Source: NORP240 sp038134485
Lineage (GTDB): Bacteria > Pseudomonadota > Gammaproteobacteria > Pseudomonadales > Pseudohongiellaceae
DNA: 64,000 nt
Reading direction: 5' to 3'
Assembly (NCBI GenBank): GCA_038134485.1
Contig: JAYPVG010000006.1
Coordinates: 50,492-114,491, forward strand
The position numbers were made by a program, and so were the translations under genes. The notes under the pieces were generated by a model. That model saw nothing but the letters and a program-made list of their open reading frames with translations. It was not told the DNA's origin and did not search any database. Below, piece after piece: positions 36,629 through 45,147 of this stretch. Every line of letters begins with the position of its first letter. Within the stretch, counting starts at the first letter, position 1.

Positions 36629-37141
36629 ATGCACCCCGAAGAATACGGCTCTGAAACACCACCCAGCAAAACCCGGCGTAAAAAAGAAATGCATGCCCTA
36701 CAGCACGTCGGGAGCAGACTCACTCGTTTTTCGGAAGCCCAACTTGACAAGTTGCCGCTACCGGACAAATTACGCAATGCAATCCGGGAACACCGGCGGC
36801 TGCCGAACAGCCACGGAGCCAGAAGACGACAATTGCAGTATATAGGCCGCCTCATGCGCGATTTCGATCTTGATGAAATCGAGACAGAGATTGAATCCAT
36901 GCTGCGGCCACCTCGCACCGCTGACAAGGATAAAGCCCAATTGCAGCGCCATTGCGATCAAATTCTTGCCGGCGGAGATCCTGCGATCAATGATTTATTG
37001 ACAGAAAATTCTCAGCTTGAGAGGCAGGTACTGAGAAAACACTATCTGGACTTCAGCAAAGCCCGAAGCAATGACGATGAATCCGGTTGCAACACCGTCG
37101 AGGCAAAACTGAAAGCCTATCTAAATAGCCGACTGGCCTGA
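36629..37141 (+). CDS. darP: DarP (YjgA), ribosome-assembly associated protein
   Basis: A 170-residue DUF615 protein. Typical pieces are PPSKTRRKKEMHALQ near the start and REHRRLPNSHGARRRQLQYIGRLMR in the middle. E. coli YjgA/DarP binds late 50S precursors. The start at ATG 36629 lies 29 bases beyond the inverted repeat. Confidence 0.92.
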   Translation: MHPEEYGSETPPSKTRRKKEMHALQHVGSRLTRFSEAQLDKLPLPDKLRNAIREHRRLPNSHGARRRQLQYIGRLMRDFDLDEIETEIESMLRPPRTADKDKAQLQRHCDQILAGGDPAINDLLTENSQLERQVLRKHYLDFSKARSNDDESGCNTVEAKLKAYLNSRLA

Positions 37142-37288
37142 CCACGACCGCTTAAAGCCGAAGCCCAGAGAAGACAATGGGTCCGGCTATACCTGCTATA
37201 TATTAAGTGGTACCATCAGCCCCCTTACCAGGTCGCAACGAGCAGCCTCCACAGAAGATACCTGGCTCCAAGCCCCGACCTGCGTCAG

Positions 37289-37299
37289 AAGAAAAATAA
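37289..37299 (+). promoter_or_regulatory. AANAANAA-type Hfq/Crc-like motif beside a ribosome binding site
   Basis: AAGAAAAATAA lies directly before the GAGG ribosome binding site of the DUF4212 gene. It matches the A-rich catabolite-activity pattern (AANAANAA) bound by Hfq with Crc in pseudomonads. A short A-rich match can occur by chance; weight comes from its position and from the CrcZ-like locus at 55927. Confidence 0.4.
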
Positions 37300-37310
37300 T
37301 GAGGTCGAAA

Positions 37311-37601
37311 ATGTCTGATAACAACGCCCACTCCTACTGGAAAGGAAATCTCAAAATCGTTTTCTCGTTACTGGGAATCTGGTTTTTTATTTCCTTCGTT
37401 TGCGGAATTCTGCTGGTTGATCTGCTCGATTCAATCCGAATCGGCGGTTTTAAACTCGGCTTCTGGATCGCTCAACAAGGTTCCATATTCGTCTTTGTGA
37501 TACTGATATTTATCTACATCAGACTAATGGATAAACTGGATGCCGAGTACGAGGATTCAACTTCCCGCAAATCCACGGTCGGAGAAGGAGAATCAGAATG
37601 A
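37311..37601 (+). CDS. DUF4212 small subunit of a sodium/solute symporter
   Basis: A 96-residue protein with two membrane helices (about residues 20-42 and 52-74) and a polar C-terminal tail. This family is found immediately before SSS-family symporters, and here its stop overlaps the start of one by four bases (ATGA). ATG 37311 is preferred over 37299 because GAGG is well spaced from it. Confidence 0.88.
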   Translation: MSDNNAHSYWKGNLKIVFSLLGIWFFISFVCGILLVDLLDSIRIGGFKLGFWIAQQGSIFVFVILIFIYIRLMDKLDAEYEDSTSRKSTVGEGESE

Positions 37602-39286
37602 GCGTACAAATCTGGACCTTCATATTCATCTTTCTGACGTTCGGTCTCTACATCGGCATTGCCATTTGGTCTCGAGCATCTTCGACCAACGAATTTTATG
37701 TTGCTGGTGGCGGAGTTCCCCCTCTCGCTAACGGCATGGCTACGGCTGCCGACTGGATGTCTGCGGCTTCTTTTATTTCCATGGCTGGCCTGATTTCGTT
37801 CCTTGGACGGGACGGGACTTTTTACCTCATGGGCTGGACCGGTGGCTATGTCTTGTTGGCGTTATTGCTTGCACCTTACCTGCGCAAATTCGGTAAATTC
37901 ACTGTGCCCGATTTTATCGGCGATCGCTACTACTCGCAGTCTGCCCGACTGATTGCAGTATTCTGCGCCATTGTTATTTCTTTCGTCTACGTGTGCGGGC
38001 AAATGCAGGGAGCAGGAATTGTGTTTTCGCGATTCCTGGAAGTCGACCTGACTGTCGGGGTCGTAATCGGGATGACAATTGTATTCTTTTACGCTGTTCT
38101 CGGCGGCATGAAAGGTATCACGTACACCCAGGTCGCCCAGTATTGTGTGCTGATTTTCGCCTTTATGGTGCCAGCAATCTTTATCTCCTTGTTAATGACC
38201 AACAACCCGATCCCGCAACTAGGTTTTGGATCCGAGCTGACAGAAGCCTTCGGCGGTGGCTACCTTTTGGATCGACTCGACGGCTTGAGCCAGGAACTGG
38301 GTTTTGCTGTCTACACTGAAGGCCAGAAAACAACCCAGGACGTATTTTTCATTACCGCCGCCTTGATGTTTGGTACAGCCGGGCTGCCTCATGTGATCAT
38401 CAGGTTTTTTACTGTTCCGAATGTAAGGGATGCGCGCCGATCCGCTGGTTACGCTCTTGTATTTATTGCCATTCTTTACACCACCGCTCCAGCGGTAGCT
38501 GCTTTTGCGAGAACCAACCTGATTGATACGGTCAATAACGCCGAATACTCCGAAGTTCCGGAGTGGTTCACCACCTGGGAGTCTACAAACCTTATTGCCT
38601 TCAATGACAAGAACAACGATGGACGAATTCAATATGTCGGCGATCCGGTTTTAAATGAACTTGAGGTTAATCGAGACATCATGGTGCTTGCCAATCCGGA
38701 AATAGCCGGCCTGCCCAACTGGGTGGTAGCGCTAGTGGCAGCTGGAGGACTTGCTGCCGCTCTGTCCACGGCCGCGGGGCTTTTGCTGGTAATATCCACT
38801 GCGGTATCTCATGACCTGATGAAACGCAGTCTGAGGCCGGATATCACCGAAAAACAGGAGCTGCTTTACGCGCGAATCGCTATCTTCGTGGCGGTCCTGA
38901 TTGCAGGCTACTACGGTATTAATCCACCCGCGTACGTAGCGCAGGTGGTCGCATTCGCTTTCGGACTGGCAGCTGCCTCTTTCTTTCCGGCTATTGTGCT
39001 GGGAATTTTCCAAAAGCGCATGAACAAGGAAGGGGCAATCGCCGGCATGATTTGTGGTTTTCTATTCACCGCTGGCTACATCATCTATTTCAAGTTCGTC
39101 AATCCAGCTGCAGATAATGCCCAGGGCTGGCTCTTCGGAATCTCGCCAGAAGGAATTGGAACACTTGGCACTTTGATCAATCTGACAGTCGCTCTCACTG
39201 TTGGCAGAATGACGGATGAGCCACCCCAGGAAGTGCAGAATATTGTGGAAACAATCCGACTGCCCGGTGAAGCAATGGAGCACTAA
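37598..39286 (+). CDS. Sodium/solute symporter, SSS family (VC_2705-like subfamily)
   Basis: A 562-residue transporter with about 13 helices of the LeuT-like SSS fold. Features: GMATAADWMSAASFI near residues 46-60, GLPHVIIRFFTVPN at 262-275, and AAALSTAAGLLLVIS near 390. Related proteins with a DUF4212 partner carry acetate or other small organic acids, but the substrate cannot be read from sequence. A loop at about 337-349 (DKNNDGRIQY) looks like an EF-hand calcium loop. A weak hairpin with T-run lies between this gene and the convergent AGCS gene. Confidence 0.93.
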   Translation: MSVQIWTFIFIFLTFGLYIGIAIWSRASSTNEFYVAGGGVPPLANGMATAADWMSAASFISMAGLISFLGRDGTFYLMGWTGGYVLLALLLAPYLRKFGKFTVPDFIGDRYYSQSARLIAVFCAIVISFVYVCGQMQGAGIVFSRFLEVDLTVGVVIGMTIVFFYAVLGGMKGITYTQVAQYCVLIFAFMVPAIFISLLMTNNPIPQLGFGSELTEAFGGGYLLDRLDGLSQELGFAVYTEGQKTTQDVFFITAALMFGTAGLPHVIIRFFTVPNVRDARRSAGYALVFIAILYTTAPAVAAFARTNLIDTVNNAEYSEVPEWFTTWESTNLIAFNDKNNDGRIQYVGDPVLNELEVNRDIMVLANPEIAGLPNWVVALVAAGGLAAALSTAAGLLLVISTAVSHDLMKRSLRPDITEKQELLYARIAIFVAVLIAGYYGINPPAYVAQVVAFAFGLAAASFFPAIVLGIFQKRMNKEGAIAGMICGFLFTAGYIIYFKFVNPAADNAQGWLFGISPEGIGTLGTLINLTVALTVGRMTDEPPQEVQNIVETIRLPGEAMEH

Positions 39287-39336
39287 TGCAGCTCGGGTCA
39301 CGATTGATACGGCAGCTTTAAGCTCTCAGCTTTTTG

Positions 39337-40992
39337 TTAGCCGTGAAATCGCTGCCAGTAATCTCGGGTAGTTTGTTTCATTTCCCTGCTAAGCAAAAGA
39401 ATGCCTACCAGGTTTGGCAAAGTCATTAGCACAATGGTGATTAGAGAAATATTCCAGACGATGGTGGTATCAGCAAACGCTGCATAGAAAAATCCAACTA
39501 CGTAAACTACCCGGTACGGAAATACCGCCGACGGACCCAACAGGTATGTAATAGCCCTATCACCGTAGTAAGACCAGGCAATCGCGGTTGAAAATGCGAA
39601 TAGTAACAGTCCAATGGATACCACATATTGACCGTATTCACCGAGCAGTCCTCGGGTAAATGCCTCCGTAGTCAACGGCACTGAATGCAGCAAAGACCTG
39701 CCGCGAACTTCCACAGTCGTATCCTGCAGCTGACCGTCCACAACACCTACGGAGCCATCAACGGGCATATCTGCGCGATGGAAAACCACATCCTCAGCAA
39801 CCGAACGCGAATTGATGAGCGTAAATTCACCGGCGTTGGTAGCAATACCTCCCTGCAATTGAATCTCTCCGGTAAAAACCTCTACTTCCGATTCTGCGCC
39901 GCTTAAATAGGAGAATAATTCCGTAACCTGGTCTGGATTGGCATCCGTATAGGTTCCAGCGATAAATATCATGTCAGCACGCTGAAAATCATTCTGATGC
40001 TTTTCTTTCCATACGCCCGATGAAAGTATTACCAGCCCTGTAATGGTGCAAATAATTATCGTATCTATAAACGGTTCCAGAATTGAAACCATTCCTTCAT
40101 CTACCGGCTCCTCTGTGCGCGCCGCCGCGTGCGCAATCGGCGCCGAACCCTGGCCCGCCTCGTTGGAAAACAACCCGCGATTGACGCCTCGGTTGAGTGC
40201 ATATGCGAAGGTGGCTCCCAGAAAACCCCCGGTCGCGGCAGAACCGGAAAAAGCCTCGCTAAAAATGCTCAGAAACGAAGGCACAATATTGCCAGCATTG
40301 GGAATGATGACCGATAAGGCACCAATCAAGTACAGAAAGGCCATGCTTGGAACCAGTGCCGAGGCAACACGGGCTATGCGCCTTATTCCCCCAATGATGA
40401 CCAGGCCCAGTAATACTGCCAGCACTCCCCCTGTCACCATCGGGTTAATCGAAAATGTGGCTTCCAGTCCGGCGGCGATACTGTTTATCTGTGGCAGATT
40501 ACCCGTACCAAAAGCACTCAGCACAGTCGCCAATGCGAAAATCAATGCTAGCCACCGCGCATTCAGCCCCTTTTCCATGTAGTACATTGGGCCACCCGCG
40601 ATAGTGCCGTCGGCTGTCATGTCTCGGTACTTGTGGGACAGAGTGACTTCAACGAACTTGGTTGTCATACCAAAAAAAGCAGTCATCCACATCCAGAACA
40701 AGGCCGCCGGACCGCCGAGGTGAAGGGCAAGTGCGACCCCACCTATATTACCTGTCCCGACCGTACCTGAGAGGGCCGTGGACAATGCCTGGAAATGCGT
40801 CGTGTCACCAACAGCATCTGCAGTATCGTATCTGCCCCTGGCAACCTTGATGGCATGTCTGAAGTACCGAATTTGCGGAAAGTTAAGGTAAATCGTGAAA
40901 AATATTCCGACGGCGAGTAAAAAATAGGGAAACCATGGTGCGCTGCCCAGGAATTGATCGAGAAACAATAAAAATTCGTTTACAGCATCCAA
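39337..40992 (-). CDS. Alanine/glycine:cation symporter, AGCS family
   Basis: A 551-residue sodium-coupled amino-acid symporter with about 11 helices. Signatures: GTGNIGGVALALHLGGPAALFWMW, GGPMYYMEKG, and NRGLFSNEAGQGSAPIAHA. It is longer than usual because of an insertion of roughly 110 residues (about 325-435), rich in acidic residues and beta-like, between two helices. The start is TTG 40992, seven bases after AGGAG. The leader carries an A-rich motif run (41004-41020). Confidence 0.94.
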   Translation of the reverse strand: MDAVNEFLLFLDQFLGSAPWFPYFLLAVGIFFTIYLNFPQIRYFRHAIKVARGRYDTADAVGDTTHFQALSTALSGTVGTGNIGGVALALHLGGPAALFWMWMTAFFGMTTKFVEVTLSHKYRDMTADGTIAGGPMYYMEKGLNARWLALIFALATVLSAFGTGNLPQINSIAAGLEATFSINPMVTGGVLAVLLGLVIIGGIRRIARVASALVPSMAFLYLIGALSVIIPNAGNIVPSFLSIFSEAFSGSAATGGFLGATFAYALNRGVNRGLFSNEAGQGSAPIAHAAARTEEPVDEGMVSILEPFIDTIIICTITGLVILSSGVWKEKHQNDFQRADMIFIAGTYTDANPDQVTELFSYLSGAESEVEVFTGEIQLQGGIATNAGEFTLINSRSVAEDVVFHRADMPVDGSVGVVDGQLQDTTVEVRGRSLLHSVPLTTEAFTRGLLGEYGQYVVSIGLLLFAFSTAIAWSYYGDRAITYLLGPSAVFPYRVVYVVGFFYAAFADTTIVWNISLITIVLMTLPNLVGILLLSREMKQTTRDYWQRFHG

Positions 40993-41003
40993 GAGTTTAC
41001 TCC

Positions 41004-41020
41004 TTGTTTTTGTTCTTGTT
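41004..41020 (-). promoter_or_regulatory. AANAANAA repeat run overlapping the AGCS ribosome binding site
   Basis: On the minus strand the leader reads AACAAGAACAAAAACAA and runs straight into AGGAG and the TTG start of the AGCS symporter. It holds four overlapping matches to AANAANAA: AACAAGAA, AAGAACAA, AACAAAAA and AAAAACAA. Hfq with Crc on such a site would block ribosome binding. Sequence is seen directly; regulation is inferred from pseudomonad precedent. Confidence 0.6.
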
Positions 41021-41052
41021 CCTGCCCTTCTAACCGGATTTTCTGTTACTTG

Positions 41053-41871
41053 TTAATCGTCAGAAACGGAAATATTGGGCTGCCCGCTGGATGTTGCCTG
41101 CAACTCAGCTTTCTTCTGTAATGCTGCCGCCAACGCAATATAGGACCTGGCGATGGCAGATTCCGGCGCTCGCGCTACGGTGGGAGTACCGATATCCGTA
41201 TCTGCACGAATCGCAAGATCGAGGGGCAACGAACCGATTACTTCGACACTGTATTCCGCAGCCAGGCGTTGACCTCCTCCCTGCCCGAATATCGCTTCTT
41301 CATGACCGCAATTCGAGCAGACGTGCGTGCTCATATTTTCGACGATACCTAAAACAGGAACCCCCACCTTGCGAAACATCTCGATGCCTCTGCGAGCATC
41401 AAGCAATGCGACATCCTGAGGGGTAGTAACTATGATGGCGCCAGTAATGTTGACAGATTGCGCCAGGCTAAGCTGTATGTCACCGGTACCAGGAGGCATG
41501 TCGACAATCAGGAAATCCAATTCTGACCACAACGTATCACTCAGGATCTGGTTGAACGCCGAGATGATCATCGGCGCACGCCAGACCATAGGGGTATCGG
41601 AGTCAACGAGGAATCCCATGGAATTACACGCAATGCCGTGGGCAAGTACAGGCTCCATGTATTTTCTATCGCGGATAACCGGTCTCACGCCATCAGGCAC
41701 GCCCAGCATCAGGGGCTGACTGGGACCGTAAATATCGGCATCCAACAATCCTGCTTTCAATCCGAGATGCGAAAGCGCCAATGCCAAATTCACGGCCGTT
41801 GTGGACTTGCCGACACCCCCTTTACCAGATGCTATGCAGACGATATTCCTGATGCTTGCGAAATTGGACAA
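41053..41871 (-). CDS. apbC: Mrp/ApbC, iron-sulfur cluster carrier ATPase
   Basis: A 272-residue P-loop ATPase of the Mrp/NBP35 family. The deviant Walker A is GKGGVGKSTTAVNLA (about residues 15-29), with LDADIYGPSQPLMLG and the cluster-binding CSNC pair in STHVCSNCGHEEAIFG. It lacks the N-terminal DUF59 domain present in longer Mrp proteins. Single gene; role inferred from family. Confidence 0.94.
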   Translation of the reverse strand: MSNFASIRNIVCIASGKGGVGKSTTAVNLALALSHLGLKAGLLDADIYGPSQPLMLGVPDGVRPVIRDRKYMEPVLAHGIACNSMGFLVDSDTPMVWRAPMIISAFNQILSDTLWSELDFLIVDMPPGTGDIQLSLAQSVNITGAIIVTTPQDVALLDARRGIEMFRKVGVPVLGIVENMSTHVCSNCGHEEAIFGQGGGQRLAAEYSVEVIGSLPLDLAIRADTDIGTPTVARAPESAIARSYIALAAALQKKAELQATSSGQPNISVSDD

Positions 41872-42102
41872 TTTTTCCCCGGTTACCCTAGTTGGAACAG
41901 AGTTGATGCATTATGTGATGGCAAAGGATTATCATTGATTCGCGACTAAAATCCAAGCTGATGAGAAATCATGAATCGGTGAATCACTCTGCGCATGACG
42001 GTCATTGATCCTAGATCTCGGATGCCTTGGGGGTATTGAAAAACGTAGTACGTTGTTGTTCCATTATCGGAGGTTAAGTCTCCAATCGAGTGTTGCAGAT
42101 TA

Positions 42103-42633
42103 ATGTACAGGTACCTGGTTTTCACCATACTGCTGACTTCATCAGTCAGCTTTGGACAAACTTCCGAAGAAAGCCCAATAAAATTCGCTCTTTATTCACC
42201 ATCGTGGGGTAGCGTTGCCGATGCCAATCTGCTGGCTGGACTCAGACTGGTGGTCGACAATCAAACCCTGGACCAGATCCGCCTGGAAAGCATTGAGTTC
42301 ATTTCTGACGTCGAAAGTTCAGAATCACAACAAATTGATATTAATCTGGAAATTCCATCAACTAGCCTTGCCGAGCGAGAGCTCCCCTACACGGATCTGC
42401 TTTCGATTAATCAATGCGTTGTTGACACTCTCGAAGAGACCTGGCGGCTGGTTGAGATATCGAACTACACTCTCAACCCATCCGTCCGACGATTGATCAT
42501 TCAGGACACCACTGCATTTCGGATTTATCAGTGTGTTTCTAGCGTGAAAACCAGATGGGTTAATATTGAAGGGGGTGAGCGGTTCAGCAAAGATGAATGG
42601 ATTCTCTACCATTTCGAGAGCAAGACAGACTAG
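42103..42633 (+). CDS. Unidentified exported protein
   Basis: I do not recognise this 176-residue protein. It begins with a signal peptide (hydrophobic VFTILLTSSVS, cleavage near SFG-Q). The mature part is about 157 residues, acidic, predicted mostly beta, with two cysteines (in INQCVVD and IYQCVSS) that could form a disulfide in the periplasm. It stands alone between apbC and a terminator shared with hppA. Confidence 0.75.
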   Translation: MYRYLVFTILLTSSVSFGQTSEESPIKFALYSPSWGSVADANLLAGLRLVVDNQTLDQIRLESIEFISDVESSESQQIDINLEIPSTSLAERELPYTDLLSINQCVVDTLEETWRLVEISNYTLNPSVRRLIIQDTTAFRIYQCVSSVKTRWVNIEGGERFSKDEWILYHFESKTD

Positions 42634-42664
42634 CTCCAGGCTTGGCCCGGGAACTGACGCAATA

Positions 42665-42690
42665 AAAAAGGGGCCACCAGGCCCCTTTTT
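42665..42690. terminator. Bidirectional rho-independent terminator
   Basis: AAAAAGGGGCC (42665-42675), loop ACCA, GGCCCCTTTTT (42680-42690). The six-base GC stem is flanked by A5 on one side and T5 on the other, so it ends both the plus-strand exported-protein gene and the minus-strand hppA. Confidence 0.95.
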
Positions 42691-42710
42691 ACTTCAATAT
42701 GGAATTAGGA

Positions 42711-44843
42711 TTACAGCAGAATACCACCGTATTGAACAAAGAAAGGCGCAAAGACCAGGCTGAGAATGGCAGACAACTTGATCAGGATATTCAATGAAGG
42801 ACCTGATGTGTCTTTCAAGGGATCGCCCACTGTGTCGCCGACAACTGCAGCCTTGTGCTCTTCAGAGCCCTTCCCGCCCAGGTTGCCAGCTTCTATGTAT
42901 TTCTTGGCGTTGTCCCAGGCGCCGCCGCTATTAGAGGATGAAATCGCCAGCACACCCCCGGCCACTAACGATCCTGCCAGAATCCCTCCCACGGCTTCAA
43001 CCCCGAAAAGAAATCCGACGATCAGCGGAGTGCCCATGATCAATATGCCCGGAGCAATCATTTCCCGCAGGGCAGCCTTTGTTGAAATGGCGACGCACTG
43101 CGCATAATCAGGCTCACCAGTGCCTTCCATGATGCCAGGAATGGTTCTGAACTGACGTCGAACCTCTTCGATCATGTCGAACGCGGCTTTACCAACCGAT
43201 TTCATCGTCATGGCAGTGAACAGGAATGGCAGAACCGCTCCGATAAACAGACTCACGTAGACCACCGGATCCAAAAGATCCATGGACAGTCCTCCATCAC
43301 CATTTTCGGCCATCAGATTGGACGCCGAAGTAATAAAGGCAGCAAACAGAGCCAGTGAGGTGAGGATCGCTGCGCCTATCGCGAAGCCCTTGCCTATGGC
43401 TGCGGTAGTGTTGCCAGCCGAATCCAGGATGTCGGTGCGACGTCGCACTTCTTTCTCGAGCCCGACCATCTCGGCGATACCACCAGCGTTATCAGCCACG
43501 GGGCCGTAAGCATCGATGGTGAGCGCAATAACCAGCGTACCCAGCATACCGAGTGAGGCTATCGCCACACCATACATGCCGGCGAGCTCCCAGGAAATAA
43601 AGATGCTTGCCGCAATGCAAAGATAAGGAAGGACAGAACTTTTGTAGCCCAGTGCCAGACCGTAAATTATGTTTGTTGCAACTCCTGTCTCGCAGGACTT
43701 GGCAACTTCTTTTACCGGGTCGTAATTTTCCGACGTGTAATATCCGGTCAACAGGCCAACTGCCAATCCGGCAATTAATCCTGCCAGGAAGCATCCATAA
43801 ACTCCCATCGCCGAGTATTGCTCCCCATTCAGCTCAAAAGTTTCGGGTATGAGCATGGTGGTGAAGAAATACATGACCACTGCCATAATGGCGCTGGAAA
43901 TGATCAGCAACTTCATCAATGCCGGCGCTACATCTTCCTCTGTTTTGACTCCGACCAGAAGCTTGGTAATCAAACTCACTGGAATACCAACCGCGGAAAT
44001 CAGAATTGGGAAAAGCAGTGCGTTGGGGTCTCCAGCAAACGCAATCGCGCTGATAACCATGGCGGCGCAGGTACTTTCCGCACATGATCCAAACAAATCT
44101 GCCCCCATACCGGCAACATCGCCTACGTTATCACCGACGTTATCAGCAATAACTGCGGGGTTGCGGGGATCGTCCTCAGGGATACCCTGCTCAACTTTGC
44201 CCACGAGATCGGCACCGACATCAGCCGCCTTGGTAAAGATGCCTCCGCCGACGCGGGCAAATAGGGCAATGCTGGACCCGCCAAGTCCGAACCCGGCGAT
44301 GATTTCCATCAAAACGTAGTTCGGTAAATCCGCTGGCAATAGGTGAACCATGATTACATAAATTAGCACGAGGCCAAGAGTTGCCAGTCCTACAAGTGCA
44401 AAACCCATCACAGCGCCGGAATTGAGTGCCACGTCGAAGGCACTTGAAATGTCTTTTTTAGCCGAAACCGTGGTTCTCGCATTGCCCTGCGTCGCCACCA
44501 TCATGCCAATGTAGCCAGACGCGATAGAGATGGCACCGCCAAAGATAAAAGCAATAGCCGTATAGATGCCTTCTCGCACATCCGGAGTGTGCTGGTCATC
44601 AATCAGAATGGCTATCACAGCTGCGAAACACAGCATAAATATGGTGAGAAACTTGTACTCCTGCTTGAGAAATGCCATGGCGCCATTGGCGATGGCTCCG
44701 TGAATGAACTTGAGTCGTGAACTTTCTTCTTCGTCCAGACCCAAATCCAATGGGATCGCCTTTACTTTGTTCATGTAAAAATACGCGATACCCAGACCAA
44801 GTAGTGACAAGATGGTTGTTAAGATGATCGTTGTGCCCGACAT
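42711..44843 (-). CDS. hppA: Membrane-bound proton/sodium-translocating pyrophosphatase, potassium-dependent type
   Basis: A 710-residue protein with about 16 helices that couples pyrophosphate hydrolysis to ion pumping. Catalytic segments: DVGADLVGKVE (208-218), DNVGDNVGDVAGMGADLFGS (234-253) and the C-terminal DTVGDPLKDTSGPSLNILIK. GNTTAAIG (477-484) has Ala where potassium-independent enzymes have Lys. The Glu in DLFGSCAEST sits where I recall proton-pumping enzymes having it, favouring H+ over Na+; this needs alignment. Confidence 0.96.
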   Translation of the reverse strand: MSGTTIILTTILSLLGLGIAYFYMNKVKAIPLDLGLDEEESSRLKFIHGAIANGAMAFLKQEYKFLTIFMLCFAAVIAILIDDQHTPDVREGIYTAIAFIFGGAISIASGYIGMMVATQGNARTTVSAKKDISSAFDVALNSGAVMGFALVGLATLGLVLIYVIMVHLLPADLPNYVLMEIIAGFGLGGSSIALFARVGGGIFTKAADVGADLVGKVEQGIPEDDPRNPAVIADNVGDNVGDVAGMGADLFGSCAESTCAAMVISAIAFAGDPNALLFPILISAVGIPVSLITKLLVGVKTEEDVAPALMKLLIISSAIMAVVMYFFTTMLIPETFELNGEQYSAMGVYGCFLAGLIAGLAVGLLTGYYTSENYDPVKEVAKSCETGVATNIIYGLALGYKSSVLPYLCIAASIFISWELAGMYGVAIASLGMLGTLVIALTIDAYGPVADNAGGIAEMVGLEKEVRRRTDILDSAGNTTAAIGKGFAIGAAILTSLALFAAFITSASNLMAENGDGGLSMDLLDPVVYVSLFIGAVLPFLFTAMTMKSVGKAAFDMIEEVRRQFRTIPGIMEGTGEPDYAQCVAISTKAALREMIAPGILIMGTPLIVGFLFGVEAVGGILAGSLVAGGVLAISSSNSGGAWDNAKKYIEAGNLGGKGSEEHKAAVVGDTVGDPLKDTSGPSLNILIKLSAILSLVFAPFFVQYGGILL

Positions 44844-44900
44844 CTACCTTTATCCCCCAGTGGATTGATTAAACGATGGTTTGATTTAATAAAGGCGCGC

Positions 44901-44928
44901 ACTTTACCACAACAATGCGGACAAACAA
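44901..44928 (-). promoter_or_regulatory. Candidate sigma70 promoter of hppA
   Basis: On the minus strand, TTGTTT (44923-44928) and TAAAGT (44901-44906) are 16 bases apart, 58 bases before the hppA start. Both hexamers are imperfect, so this is a moderate call. Confidence 0.4.
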
Positions 44929-45147
44929 AGGACGCCGTCCCGCCTTTTCACGGCAGTCTATGCATTGTAATTCAGTAGCTTAGACGTAATTGGGCAGGAC
45001 AGTGGGAGGTCAGTGCCAGAGGCTAGCCGCGCGTCATAACTGTAAAGCCCGCTGACGCTTTAAACATGGAGGGAGGGGGCTGGACTGGCCACGGCGGGAT
45101 TCCGACCGGATTATTGCGCCGTTGCTTGAATACCGGGGGACAGCACC
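44929..45147. other. Gap between hppA and the coiled-coil lipoprotein gene
   Basis: No gene, tRNA or clear terminator is seen. The stretch has a purine-rich patch (GGAGGGAGGGGGC near 45068) and no long inverted repeat. Confidence 0.4.
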
